Source: Leptoclinus maculatus
Taxonomy: Eukaryota; Chordata; Actinopteri; Perciformes; Stichaeidae
Assembly (NCBI GenBank): GCA_032191485.1
Contig: JAVDOI010000077.1
Span: forward strand, 21,001-85,000
DNA length: 64,000 bases
Reading direction: 5' to 3'
Under the pieces are notes generated by a model. The model did no database searches. It saw nothing but the letters and a program-made list of their open reading frames with translations, and was not told where the DNA came from. The translations under genes and the position numbers were made by a program. Below are positions 11,131 through 22,660 of this stretch, piece by piece. Position 1 is the first letter of the stretch. Every line of letters starts with the position of its first letter.

Positions 11131-13096
11131 TAGTGGTACCGAGCGGTACCGTAGAAAGCAATTTTCAGAAACAAATATAATAATCATACAAACATGTTGC
11201 ATACCGGCTTAACAAAGAACTTCTGATGAACTGAATCATGTATAACATTTTACACACTGAAAACACAATTAAACACGAACTAATACAACCTACAACAAGA
11301 GTTACCACAATATCATGTTTTTTTCGCTGTGACTCGGCGAGCCATGCACTCCGAAGAAAGGTCTGACCACGAAGCTAGAAGCTAACACAGACAAAGGAGC
11401 TATCAAATAGCAATAGCATTCGACACGGATTCCATCGCTATATTCATAATTACTCTCCGTGAAACCGTTCAAAAGATACCAGCAAACAAGCAGACAAAAC
11501 CAAGCCATACACCCCGCAGAAAAATTCATAAATGTCACTCACTTTGAGATGAATCATGAAGAAAACCGTCCAATATTCCATTTACCCCGCTAAAATCCAC
11601 TGCTGCTATCTATTTTCTGTCTAATTCAACTGTTTCCTGGAGAAAGGGGGGTCAAACAAGGCTGGGGGACCACGTTTCACCTTTGGTGAATCTGGTTTTA
11701 CGTAGGGCTACACGCCACACCTATCTGTTTTTTACGGAAAACGATTATGTCAATCAAAACCACGTTGCCTCCACTGCATTGGCTAGATCCTAAGGCGTGT
11801 TTAGAGGTGTCATGGTATGGGATTGACCAACCACAGGCTGAGAGAGCCTCACAAACACAGGCAGAAGCGCATGGATCTCTCTAGCTCTGGACTGCTTCAC
11901 TCTATCAACACCAATTCTTTTTTGTATGACTACTGCCATGCTTTGCTATGATGGTGGGTGTTTTTTAGGCTTTACTGAGCCTCATTTAATATAGTATTAT
12001 GAATAATAGTGCTTTTTCACCATACGAACCTGACATTTTCAAGGTGGAGCTGTGTTCCATCTTCATCTGCTATTAACCAGTAACATATACACAATATTTA
12101 CACGATTCATATGAGAAAACCCTTCTTAGTGTTATAAATCCTTTGAAATTATTAAAAAGACCTTGTAGTTAGAGAGTAAGGCCCCTTTGAGTATGGGTGT
12201 AGTATTTTCAAGAATAAGCCAAAAAACAGCTAGGGCCCAAAAGGTTGTCAGCATAGATGCTGTATTATGCTACAATGTGTAATTTTGTAACTTTCTTTGG
12301 TTGTTGGTGTTCCGTGGGATCTTTTTAATGTAAAAAATGTACAGCGGGTCAGAATAGGTTGAAAAACACTGACATAGAGGTCTGGGACAGCGGGTGGTGG
12401 TTCTGATTCTGGCCCATCCAGTCTACAGTTCATACGTTGCGAGTCCCCCGACCCCTGGAGTATTGCAACGGTAAACTATACTGAAGCTGTTACATTATGA
12501 ACCTGTCCTTGGTCACTTCTGTTACACCAAATGCCATAACTCAAGTTTTTCATTGCCTCACACTGCTGTGCACTATATCCAATACAAACTATACAAAGTC
12601 ATCAACTTACTACCTAAACATTGAGGACTAAAGTTATTCACGAAGAGAAGTTATCTTCCGTCTGTTTATTTAACATCATAAATATATCAAATATACTATC
12701 AGCTTACACACCAACTTACAATTCAATTCAATTTTATTTAAACAGCTTACTGTCACAAATCACAAATTAATTTGAATTCATAACAAGGCAAAATTAAAAT
12801 GATTATGAAAAACCTAAGTCTCCTCATCTACCCCTGTAAGAGGGCGGAGGAAGAGTTGTTGTGCCACTTCAATACATTTTCTTTATTTGTCAATATAATA
12901 GATATGCATTGCTCCGTGTCCTTTTGTCTCTGGATTCATAAATGTTCAGAAGCATTTGGATGTAGAAAACATTAAAATCACCACCATGAACAATGCCACA
13001 ATTGTTCCAATCAGTTGAATGCTTTAAACAGCGCATTTCAAATAAAGCTATCATGAATCATTTACTGACACTTTTGTTATTTCATCCATAGAGTAT
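11131..13096. other. intergenic, mostly unassigned repeat-like DNA
   Basis: No gene found. About 11,090-12,450 has the uneven, gene-free look of an old DNA transposon, but I could not find matching termini. An AT-rich stretch at 12,720-12,800 (ATTCAATTCAATTTTATTTA) resembles the 3' end of another LINE or SINE. The region just left of 13,115 is not shared with the flanks of the other array ORs, so the tandem duplication begins at the 3' side of the OR at 13097. Confidence 0.4.
12721..12800 (-). repeat. possible LINE/SINE 3' end fragment
   Basis: ATTCAATTCAATTTTATTTA followed by TTACTGTCACAAATCACAAA resembles the short 3' tails left by fish LINE/SINE insertions. No RT sequence is attached. Confidence 0.35.
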
Positions 13097-14041
13097 CTAG
13101 CGAGAGGTCAACATTTTATAACAGAGGATACGTTTACATGTATTTCGTATCTTAGACATTTGCAATCCGAACATGATAGGATTCAAAAGTGGTTGTATGA
13201 TGAGAAAATACAGTGAGAGGATGATACGCAGCACTCTGGGTACACTGGTCATATCAAATCTACTCTGAACTATTTCAAAGCAGCAGCCAAAAGAAAAGTT
13301 GAGCAGAGAAGCGAGGTGAGGTGTGCAGGTACTGACAGCTTTCTGTCTGGTCTGTTTACAACCAGAGAAACAAACTTTAAGAATTTTCATGTAAGAGAAA
13401 AGGATTGGAAGCAGTGGGACTAAAATGGTGAGAACAGTAGCAAACAATCCATAAATGTTATTGACTTCAGTGTCAGAACACGCCAACTTAACAACAAGGT
13501 AGTTACGGCAATACAAACTGTTTATGATGTTTCCACAAAATGTCAAACGGATGTTTAAGGATAAAGTAATTAAGACTTTCACACAACAGTGCAACCAAAC
13601 TATACAAATAAAGATAACTGCCTTATTAAACGTCATACGTGTGTTATATTGTAGAGGATAACAGATAGCAAGATATCTGTCATAAGACATGACGGCTAAA
13701 TTACAAAACTCTATATTTACAAACGTGTACAAACAGAAAATCTGCAGGAAACAAAGTGGAGCAGAAACAGTGTGAATGTCAGAGAGGATCTGAACCAGAA
13801 GGAATGGAAACAACCCTGTACTACCAAACAGTTCATTTACAAACAGGCTGCAGAGAAAAAGGTACATAGGTTCATGTAAGCTTCTGTTCATACAGATAAC
13901 CACAATCAGAGAAATGTTGACAATAACTATAACAATGTATAACATTGCAGTTAACATAAAGTACAAGTACTTCACATTTCCTACACGCACATAAGCTCCA
14001 AGAATGAAGTAAGATAAAGTTGATGAAGTTGAATTCAACAT
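13097..14041 (-). CDS. olfactory receptor, array copy 1 (unit A)
   Basis: Intact 314-aa odorant receptor in one exon, start MLNSTSST with a glycosylation site at N3. Motifs are LHEPMY before TM2, MSYDRYLAICYP after TM3, KAVSTCTPHL before TM6 and NPIMFGL in TM7 (NPxxF instead of NPxxY, as in all four array copies). It is the most divergent of the array. TM4 reads CIVWLHCCVKV where the others have AVLWFYSFVK, TM5 reads ATVLTILVPLL where the others have GIVLSISVPLL, and the tail ends MLTSR rather than MLTCYKDTM. The rest, including TM1-TM2, is almost identical to the others. Its 3' flank is unique, which marks the left border of the tandem duplication. Confidence 0.95.
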   Translation of the reverse strand: MLNSTSSTLSYFILGAYVRVGNVKYLYFMLTAMLYIVIVIVNISLIVVICMNRSLHEPMYLFLCSLFVNELFGSTGLFPFLLVQILSDIHTVSAPLCFLQIFCLYTFVNIEFCNLAVMSYDRYLAICYPLQYNTRMTFNKAVIFICIVWLHCCVKVLITLSLNIRLTFCGNIINSLYCRNYLVVKLACSDTEVNNIYGLFATVLTILVPLLPILFSYMKILKVCFSGCKQTRQKAVSTCTPHLASLLNFSFGCCFEIVQSRFDMTSVPRVLRIILSLYFLIIQPLLNPIMFGLQMSKIRNTCKRILCYKMLTSR

Positions 14042-14640
14042 TCTTTATGGCACAAAAAGTATCTGTAAATGAACCAGGATCACATCACACAGGGTTCACC
14101 TGTTGTGCTGCAGACTGCTGCAGTCACTTCCATCGGCTGCAGACACCTTTGTACCTTTGAGGTGAAGAATCTAACAGGCCAGTAACACTTTTTTATCAGG
14201 TCCCACACCAGCCTATCAGATCACATTCAGTCCCAACGGTGTCATCCACACCCTGACGTAATTCCTAGTCCTCTCCACCTCGTCACCGTCAGTCCTTGTT
14301 GCTGTAGTAACCTACATCCCGTCATCCCCAACTTCCCATCAGCCGTACTGAAGTCACATTGTCCTCACCCATGTCCCGTTGTTTTCAGCAATGTCTCGTC
14401 GTCATGTATGTACTTGTCACCTACGTCCCATCGTCATTTTGTGGTTGTAACCTTTGTCCGATCATCACCATAACCTTTGTCCCATGGTCACGGTCAAGAA
14501 CATCCCATCGTCATCGTCCCGTCATCGTCGGCATGTTGTTGTCATCATCTGCATCCGGTTGTCATCCTGTCTTCCTCTACTACGTAAAATCGTAATTATG
14601 TCGTTGTAACCTTTTTCCGTTGCCGCCATAACCTTTGTCC
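14042..14640. other. OR 5' flank, conserved in all four units
   Basis: About 600 bp upstream of the OR start, almost unchanged in units A-D (19446-, 29126-, 41947-). It would hold the OR promoter and 5' untranslated exon, but I see no decisive motif. A 78-codon frame (14359-14595 and copies) is the beginning of the degenerate GTC-rich repeat zone, not a gene. Confidence 0.5.
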
Positions 14641-14667
14641 CAATCGTCATGGTCAGGAGGAACATCC

Positions 14668-15240
14668 CACCGTCATCATCCCGTCATCGTCCGGTCATCG
14701 TCCGGTCATCGTCCCGTCATCGTCCGGTCATCGTCCCGTCATCGTCCCGTCATCGTCCCGTCATCCTGCCGACATCGTCCCGTCATCGTGTCATCGTTCC
14801 GTCATCGTGCCGTCATCGTGCCGTAATCGTCCCGTAATCATCACTTCATCGTCCCGTCATCGTCCCATATGTCCGTCGTCGCAATAACCTTTGTCCCAAT
14901 CGTCATGGTCAGGAGCAACATCCCACCGTCATCATCCGGTCATCGTCCGGTCATCGTCCGGTCATCGTTCCGTCATCGTGCCGTCATCGTCCGGTCATCG
15001 TCCCGTCATCGTCCCGTCATCGTGCCGTCATCGTCCCGTCATCGTCCCGTCACCGTCATCGTGCCGTCATCGTCCCGTCATCGTCCGGTCATCGTCCCGT
15101 CATCGTGCCGTCATCGTCCCGTCATCGTCCCGTCATCGTCCCGTCATCGTGCCGTCATCGTCCCGTCATCGTCCAGTCACCGTCATCGTCCCGTCATCGT
15201 CCCGTCATCGTCCCGTCATCATCCCTTCATTGTCCCGTAT
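14668..15240 (+). repeat. 11-bp minisatellite (CCGTCATCGTC)n, unit A
   Basis: Two arrays, about 14,668-14,850 and 14,930-15,240, separated by a copy of the CCATAACCTTTGTCCC spacer. Units are 11 bp with CCG/CGG/TCG variants. Because 11 is not a multiple of 3, every frame reads a cycle of SSSRHRPVIV, which creates the overlapping 100-190 codon frames here. None is a gene. Confidence 0.92.
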
Positions 15241-15513
15241 GTCCGTCGTCGCCATAACCTTTGTCCCATCTTCATGGTCAAGAACATCCCATTGTCATTG
15301 TCATCGTCTCGTCACCGTCCCTTCATCGTCTCATTGCCATCCCATCACCATCCTGTCGTTGTCACCTACGTCTCGTCCTCTTCCCCTACGTCTCGTCCTC
15401 GTCACCTTCCTACTTGTCACCTACGTCTCATCGTCATCTTTTCGTTGTAACCTATGTCTGTCGTCGTCATAACCTTTGTCCCATCGTCATCCCCTACGTC
15501 CCGTCATCGTCCA

Positions 15514-15795
15514 GAAGCGTTGCACATTTTATGGCTGGGAATGTGTTTCATTTTAACTGAGCTCCTGGTGTTTGGAGCTACGCTACGCTAACCTGAGGAC
15601 GCCATAGCACGGCAGGACACAAGCTACGGTGCTTTTGAAAACTTTTGGAGAGACTCGCGTGGATCTACAACTCAACGAAAACGTTCGCAGGGAAACAGCT
15701 CCACAACGGCGTGCGGTCTGCGCCGGCCGGTACCCCGGCGGAGGAGGGAACCTGGCCCCACTGTGAACCTGCCGCAGCAGACCGGTGAAATACAA
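15514..15795. mobile_element. core fragment of the hAT element seen in unit B
   Basis: Matches 23440-23727 of unit B, which lies inside a hAT-like element. Both element ends have been deleted here, leaving about 280 bp fused to the minisatellite on the left and to LINE beta on the right. GC-rich in its second half (GCGCCGGCCGGTACCCCGG). Confidence 0.75.
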
Positions 15796-15800
15796 GCCAA

Positions 15801-17606
15801 GTATTCAGCCTGGGATCTGTTCATCTACATGTAGCTCTTCTCAATCTCCTACTGTTCTGGACTCTTTCTAGCCTATCAGCTTTCAAGACCTGATGGACTT
15901 AATTAACAAAACAAAGCCATCATCTTGGCCTCTAGATGTTATCCCATCCTCTCTATTTCAGAAAGTTCTGCTAATTATTGGCCCTGCAGTAACATCTATT
16001 GTTACTTCCTCATTGTCTACAGGAATTGTCCCGTCCTATTTTAAGCATGCCACTATCCAGCCTATATTAAAGAAACCAATCTAGATCTGGCGCTGCCCAT
16101 GAACTACAGGCCCATATCAAAACTGCCTTTCCTGTCCAAAATCTTAGAGAAGGTGGTGGTCAACCAACTTACTGATGCACTGGAGAGGCACAATATGTAT
16201 GACAAATTCCAGTCTGGGTTCCGTAAAAAACACGACTGAAACTGCTCTCCTGAAGGTTTCAAATGACATTATCATGTCTTCTGATGCAGGTGACTGCTCT
16301 GTGTTCGTACTTCTGGACCTCAGTTCTGCTTTCGACACTGTAGACCATAACATCTTGATTAAGAGGCTACGTGATTGGGTGGGCATATCTGGCATAGCGT
16401 CAGACTGGTTTACATCTTACCTCGCTGACAGAACTTTTAATGTCTCTGTGGGTGATTTAGTGTATGTCACCTCTCCATTGTCTTGTGGTGTACCACAGGG
16501 CTCGGTTCTGGGGCCTCTGTTATTTTCCCTTTACTTGTTACCTTTGGGACCGATTATAAAAAATTACAATGTGTCCTATCATTTATATGCTGATGATATC
16601 CAACTCCATCTGTCATTCAAACCCAGCGAGGCCTTCACAGTAACTAGGCTCCTGGACTGTGTCAATGATATCAGAGACTGGACGGCAGAAAGCTGCTTAC
16701 AACTTAACGACACCAAGACGGAGGTTCTGGTTATTGATGATGAGTTATTGATGAGTTTTGTCCCTATGATCAAGCAGAGTATTGGTCCACTCTCCTCTGC
16801 TGCCCATTGCAACCTGTGTAATCTAGGGGTTATCTTTGATCGATCCATGTCGTTTGACCTCCATGTTAAGCAGCTGTCCAGATCCTGTTTCTTCCACCTA
16901 AGAAGTATCAGTAAACTGAGATCTGTAGTATCAACAGCTGAACTAGAGATGATCATACACGCCTTTATCTCTTCACGCATCGACTACTGTAACACTCTTT
17001 TCTCCTCACTCAGTGTATCTGCTCTTAACCGTTTGCAGGTCATCCAAAACGCTGCCGCCAGATTACTCACCAGGACAAATCGACGGTCTCACATCACCCC
17101 CGTACTCAGATCTCTTCACTGGCTCCCTGTAGCATTTAGGATCCACTTTAAACTACTCACTCTGTTACAGAGCACTACACGGTCAGACTCCTACATATGT
17201 AGCTGATCTACTTCACCCTTATTCACCCGCCTGCTCCCTCAGGTCAAACGTTTCAGGTCTTCTGTCTGTCCCACCCACTCGCCTTAAGACCCGTGGTGAC
17301 CGAGCCTTTGAGGCAGTAGCACCAAGGTTGTGGAATGCTCTGCCTGCACCCCTACGCTTTGGAGATTCTGTGAACACATTCAGAAATCAGCTCAAAACTC
17401 ACCTCTTTAGACTGGCGTTTGGGTAAAACCCATGTCTTAGACCTGCTTTTAAACCATGTTTTAATTTTGTATTTTCTGTGTGTATGTAAATGATTGGCCC
17501 TTTGGTCACATTGTGTTTATTATGTTTGTAATTCTGCCCTGTTAAGCACTTTGTGACTTATGTCTGTGAAAAGCGCTTTATAAATACATTTTACTTACTT
17601 ACTTAC
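15801..17606 (+). mobile_element. LINE family beta (L2/CR1-like), unit A copy, RT part
   Basis: Begins inside the linker before RT. Conserved RT pieces are MNYRPISKLPFLSKILEKVV (a frame break precedes it near 16,082), the open frame from 16175 with LLDLSSAFDTVDH and CGVPQGSVLGPLLFSLYLLP, the active site YADDIQLHL, and DYCNTLFSSLSVSALNRLQ. Another shift near 17,160 is followed by the C-terminal FRNQLKTHLFRLAFG to 17,425. The 3' end is an (ACTT)n tail at about 17,593-17,606. It keeps a 321-bp RT block (16019-16339) that unit B lost, but lacks the endonuclease that unit B kept. Dead copy. Confidence 0.88.
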
Positions 17607-18488
17607 AATCAGTGCTCTAATGGACTGTTTTTAATGCTTGTCAATGATTTACACCACTGTCATCTAGAGGTGCTTTCAGTAAGGAAAAGAGAACAGTAAT
17701 TACACCCTGACTATGTAAGGCCCTCCCATGATTCACTTTCCTAGTGTGGTTAAGTGTGGCGATCACCCGGTGCCGTCTGGCAGATGGTACCGCAGCACCA
17801 GGCTCAGGGACGGTTTCATAGAAACCTCACACACTGTTCCTTTAAGGATTTTAATTCTGAGGTTGAGTAAAAATGTTCAAGTGACAAATCTATTTGTGAT
17901 TCAAGCTCAATCTCTTAATGCTGATGATTAAAGTAGAGATGTTCCCATACCTGATCTCTCCTATAGGCTGATAGCACACTGAACACATCATGATGTCATC
18001 ATAATTTACCTTTACCCAAAACTCATCTTTACTGAATAGAGCTTGAACGCATCATAATGTAACTCAATGCATCAGTTAGCAGTTAGCTCCATTATTTAGC
18101 CAAGCAGGACTGTGCTGCCCACCAGCTGCTAACAACATACGTTCAACACATATTTGTTGTTCACAGAAAAAAGCATTATCAGGGAAAAATGAGTGTGCAC
18201 GAGAGTGTTAAACTACAGCTGTGTAAGGCCCCATCAGGGACCAGGTCTACACCAAACCCACAGCATCATCAAGGCACACAGAAAATCTGTTTTGGTTACG
18301 CAGAGCTTTTCCTCTGGTGTTTGTACTCCTGTGAATTAGTCACTGGACTCATGATTTGTGTTATCAATATAACAATATAAGAAATACAATCAACCACTCA
18401 ACATTATTTCAGTTCATCAAATCCCACATTAATCAGTGACAACAAGTGTTACCACTTTGAATAAATATTTACTGACTTGTTATTTCAT
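17607..18488. other. spacer between LINE beta and OR, shared by units A, B and C
   Basis: About 880 bp, virtually identical at 27,287-28,168 and 40,109-40,989. It holds two small frames (67 and 63 codons) present in all three copies. They resemble no known family, and identity over the whole block, not just the frames, explains their conservation. It is the 3' flank of the - strand OR to its right. Confidence 0.7.
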
Positions 18489-19445
18489 CTACATTGTATC
18501 TTTGTAACAGGTCAACATTTTATAACAGAGGATACGTTTACATGTATTTCGTATCTTAGACATTTGCAATCCGAACATGATAGGATTCAAAAGTGGTTGT
18601 ATGATGACAAAATACAGTGAGAGGATGATACGCAGCACTCTGGGTACACTGGTCATATCAAATCTACTCTGAACTATTTCAAAGCAGCAGCCAAAAGAAA
18701 AGTTGAGCAGAGAAGCGAGGTGAGGTGTGCAGGTACTGACAGCTTTCTGTCTGGTCTGTTTACAACCAGAGAAACAAACTTTAAGGATCCTCACGTAAGA
18801 GAAAAGGATTGGAAGCAGAGGGACTGAAATAGAGAGAACAATACCAAACAATCCATAAATGTTATTGACTTCATTGTCAGAACACGCCAACTTAACAACA
18901 AGGTAGTTACGGCAATACAAACTGTTTATGATGTTTCCACAAAATGTCAAACGGATGTTTAAGGATAAAGTAATTAAGACTTTCACAAAAGAATAAAACC
19001 ATAATACAGCGATAAAGATAACTGCCTTATTAAACGTCATACGTGTGTTATATTGTAGAGGATAACAGATAGCAAGATATCTGTCATAAGACATGACGGC
19101 TAAATTACAAAACTCTATATTTACATAAGTGTACAAACAGAAAATCTGCAGGAAACAAAGTGGAGCAGAAACAGTGTGAATGTCAGAGAGGATCTGAACC
19201 AGAAGGAATGGAAACAACCCTGTACTACCAAACAGTTCATTTACAAACAGGCTGCAGAGAAAAAGGTACATAGGTTCATGTAAGCTTCTGTTCATACAGA
19301 TAACCACAATCAGAGAAATGTTGACAATAACTATAACAATGTATAACATTGCAGTTAACATAAAGTACAAGTACTTCACATTTCCTACACGCACATAAGC
19401 TCCAAGAATGAAGTAAGATAAAGTTGATGAAGTTGAATTCAACAT
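18489..19445 (-). CDS. olfactory receptor, array copy 2 (unit B)
   Basis: Intact 318-aa single-exon odorant receptor, start MLNSTSST, with LHEPMY, MSYDRYLAICYP, KAVSTCTPHL and NPIMFGL. Compared with its array siblings it carries TYVNIEF in TM3, FVKVLIT after TM4, SDNEVNNIYG in extracellular loop 2 (the others have SDTEVNN) and SYVRILKVCF at the end of TM5. The VRIL codons match the + strand OR at 5427 (GAGGATCCTTA) rather than the other array members, suggesting a small converted tract. No disabling change. Flanked on its right by the longest duplication unit. Confidence 0.95.
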   Translation of the reverse strand: MLNSTSSTLSYFILGAYVRVGNVKYLYFMLTAMLYIVIVIVNISLIVVICMNRSLHEPMYLFLCSLFVNELFGSTGLFPFLLVQILSDIHTVSAPLCFLQIFCLYTYVNIEFCNLAVMSYDRYLAICYPLQYNTRMTFNKAVIFIAVLWFYSFVKVLITLSLNIRLTFCGNIINSLYCRNYLVVKLACSDNEVNNIYGLFGIVLSISVPLLPILFSYVRILKVCFSGCKQTRQKAVSTCTPHLASLLNFSFGCCFEIVQSRFDMTSVPRVLRIILSLYFVIIQPLLNPIMFGLQMSKIRNTCKRILCYKMLTCYKDTM

Positions 19446-20077
19446 TCTTTATGGCACAAAAAGTATCTGTAAATGAACCAGGATCACATCACACAGGGTT
19501 CACCTGTTGTGCTGCAGACTGCTGCAGTCACTTCCATCGGCTGCAGACACCTTTGTACCTTTGAGGTGAAGAATCTAACAGGCCAGTAACACTTTTTTAT
19601 CAGGTCCCACACCAGCCTATCAGATCACATTCAGTCCCAACGGTGTCATCCACACCCTGACGTAATTCCTAGTCCTCTCCACCTCGTCACCGTCAGTCCT
19701 TGTTGCTGTAGTAACCTACATCCCGTCATCCCCAACTTCCCATCAGCCGTACTGAAGTCACATTGTCCTCACCCATGTCCCGTTGTTTTCAGCAATGTCT
19801 CGTCGTCATGTATGTACTTGTCACCTACGTCCCATCGTCATTTTGTGGTTGTAACCTTTGTCCGATCATCACCATAACCTTTGTCCCATGGTCACGGTCA
19901 AGAACATCCCATCGTCATCGTCCCGTCATCGTCGGCATGTTGTTGTCATCATCTGCATCCGGTTGTCATCCTGTCTTCCTCTACTACGTAAAATCGTAAT
20001 TATGTCGTTGTAACCTTTTTCCGTTGCCGCCATTACCTTTGTCCCAATCGTCATGGTCAGGAGGAACATCCCACCGT

Positions 20078-20325
20078 CATCATCCCGTCATCGTCCGGTC
20101 ATCGTCCGGTCATCGTCCCGTCATCGTCCCGTCATCGTCCCGTCATCGTCCGGTCATCGTCCGGTCATCGTCCCGTCATCGTGCCGTCATCGTCCCGTCA
20201 TCGTCCCGTCATCGTCCCGTCATCGTCCGGTCATCGTCCGGTCATCGTCCCGTCATCGTGCCGTCATCGTCCGGTCATCGTCCGGTCATCGTCCCGTCAT
20301 CGTCCCGTCATTGTCCCGTATGTCC
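20078..20325 (+). repeat. 11-bp minisatellite (CCGTCATCGTC)n, unit B
   Basis: One array of roughly 22 units, the orthologous position of the two arrays in unit A. Overlapping frames of 104-189 codons across it are repeat artefacts. Confidence 0.92.
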
Positions 20326-20605
20326 GTCGTCGCCATAACCTTTGTCCCATCTTCATGGTCAAGAACATCCCATTGTCATTGTCATTGTCATTGTCATCGT
20401 CTCGTCACCGTCCCTTCATCGTCTCATTGCCATCCCATCACCATCCTGTCGTTGTCACCTACGTCTCGTCCTCTTCCCCTACGTCTCGTCCTCGTCACCT
20501 TCCTACTTGTCACCTACGTCCCATCGTCATGTTGTTGTCATCATCTGCATCCAGTTGTCATCCTGTTTTCCTCTACTACGTCTCATCGTCATCTTTTCGT
20601 TGTAA

Positions 20606-20655
20606 GAGATAAGATAAGATAAGATAATCCTTTATTAGTCCCGCAGTGGGGAAAT
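20606..20655 (-). mobile_element. very short LINE 3' tail insertion, unit B only
   Basis: GATAAGATAAGATAATCC, then TTTATTAGTCCCGCAGTGG and GGAAATT. This is the 3' end style of a common fish LINE/SINE, in reverse orientation. The other units read TTGTAACC straight through at this point, so about 50 bp were inserted, flanked by TAA on both sides. It is an extreme 5' truncation. Confidence 0.7.
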
Positions 20656-22652
20656 TTAACCTTTGTCCGTCGTCGCCATAACCTTTGTCCCATCGTCATC
20701 CCCTACGTCCCGTCATCGTCCAGGCGTCGTCCCATCATCATCATGTCGTTGTCACCTCCTTTGTCCCTTCATTGTCACTTACATCCTGTCGTTGTCAAAT
20801 AAGTCCCATCGTCATCCTCTACTTTACTTCCCCCCTTTTGTCTCTGGTAGTGTGAACATAGCATAACAATACTTGATATCGGACGATACCCAAAGCTCAG
20901 ATTTCAGTATCGGGACTGATAAAAGTCAGATTTGTGCATCTCTAGTTTCAAACCTGTAATTTTGGTTCAGATCAAACAGAAAAGGCCTAAAGCCGAGACC
21001 AAATGAGGTAGATGAGAAGGGAGCTTAAGAGTGTAACGTAACGTCACTGATTCTAGAAAGTCTTTATGTTTTCAAATGGTAAATGGACTGTACTTGTATT
21101 TCTCTTTTAGGACTCTAACTATTCATTCATACCCATTCATACACCGCAGGCACAGCTTACAGGAGCAATTTGGGGCAATTTGCCCAAGGACATCAACATG
21201 GACTAGCGAAGCCGGGGATGGAAACCGTCCATCCTCTGATTGAAGGACGACCCGCTCTACCACTGAGCCATAGGCGACCCCAGCACAGCATTGACCTCAG
21301 ACTCTACACTTTAAAGAATCTGAATGCTACAATTCATATCCAACATTTTCTGACCAGCAGAACTAATATTTTCTAATGTTTGTCTGTCCATCCTGAGGTT
21401 GTCTCAGAGCGGTCTGAGGGGAGGTCATTATCGAACCCCTGTGGACCAGTGGACCAGTGCTGAGGTCTCACTGGTTAACAGCTCTGACTAATTTGCTTCA
21501 TAGGGAATTAGTGGAAACTGTGGCTACTGTGAAGAAGCCTCAGAGACAAACATGTTGACAGGCTGAAGTGACCTTTAACCTGAGGAACTTCATCAATGAG
21601 CATCATGATGTAACTTCCCTCAACACCTGTGTGAGGGTTACATCAGATGAAATGACTTTAAAGCTCCAATAACCAAATGTTTTCATATTAACTAATGAAA
21701 TGTTTAAAACTCTGAGAGAATTCTGACCAATTCTGCAGCTTTTGAGGATCTTATAGCTCCTGTTTTTACTTAATATTTCTATTGATCAGCAGTCAGCTCA
21801 TGTCTCATCAAACAGCTGCTGGAGACATCAAAGCTGTCAGAAATGTGGAAAATACCTTACTGGGATTTTTCTGTGAAATAATGCCCCCGCTACTCGTCCC
21901 CAGATAAGCGTATAGTAAATCGATGGATAGATAGATGGAACACTGCAAAATGTTCTATACTTAAAATGAAGGGTAAAGGGCTGGAGTTAAAATGCCACAG
22001 AGGAATTTCAGGGTTCACATATCACAGGAATCAACACTCTGACCAGCTCAATACTATTAAAAACGTCTTCTTCCTCCGCCCAACTGGGAAAGAGTGAAGT
22101 GAACCAAGAAGTAGATTCACACTTTTTGGGTCAAAGATTTGCTCCCCGACTCAGTCATTGAGAACCAGAGCTTTGTATGTTGAACTCTCTGAACCGAGAT
22201 ACAACATTGATCTCTATGTTTTATGGACTCAGAGAGACTCTAGAACCAAACTAAAGCTAAAGTCATGGAGTTAGTGAGGAAAGAGGGAGGATGGTAGAAA
22301 CACGTAGAGTTTAACCACATGTTCCACGAAGAGTTATTTCTGTATGAGAGCTGAATGCTCATTGGTTAGAAGAGAAGTCTTTATTATTTTTGTTCTGTGT
22401 TTTTATTACAGGATGCTGCTACAGGAAACATTTGATTAATTTTACTGTTGGTTCTCTTTGCGGTGCTGAAATGTAACCCTCGAGTTGACTCATCTCTTCT
22501 ATTTGTTATTAATATTGAATTATTAAAAGATAATAGAAGTAAATTCATCTGTTTTTATTCATGAATCATTACAAATATGCAGAGCTAAAAAATAAATCAT
22601 GTCTAGAAAAATGTTGATGCATCACGAAGAATCGATAATGGTTTTATAATCA
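20656..22652. other. intergenic part of unit B, with one SINE
   Basis: GTC-rich repeat remnants to about 20,850, then ordinary AT-rich DNA. Shared with unit D (43,000-44,172) up to 21,882, after which the two diverge. No gene seen. Confidence 0.55.
21124..21285 (-). repeat. tRNA-derived SINE, unit B
   Basis: Read on the - strand it starts with a tRNA-like head. The A box is the complement of CCACTGAGCCA near 21,262, and the B box is degenerate opposite GCCGGGGATGGAAACC. CAATTTGCCCAAGG-type SINE body and TTCATACCCATTCATACA follow. Mutated boxes and the body exclude a functional tRNA gene. Confidence 0.75.
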
Positions 22653-22660
22653 CATCGTAT

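Larger units (their letters stand above)
13097..18488. repeat. tandem segmental duplication, unit A (5.39 kb)
   Basis: OR, 11-bp minisatellite, hAT core fragment, LINE beta and spacer, in the same order as in units B and C. Compared with unit B it lacks two blocks, equivalent to 20723-23439 and 23728-25809, with a 5-bp filler GCCAA at the second junction (15796-15800). Unit C has exactly the same two junctions, so A and C descend from one deleted copy. Confidence 0.9.

Noticed and set aside
14635..15560. Overlapping 60-193 codon frames rich in SSSRHRPVIV (also 20,024-20,622, 29,704-30,081, 42,540-43,086)
   Set aside because: They arise from an 11-bp repeat without stops. All three frames read the same cycle, and length changes freely between duplicate units.
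17728..18380. 67- and 63-codon frames conserved in three spacers
   Set aside because: The whole spacer is duplicated, so conservation is not frame-specific. No similarity to any family I know and no start or codon signal.
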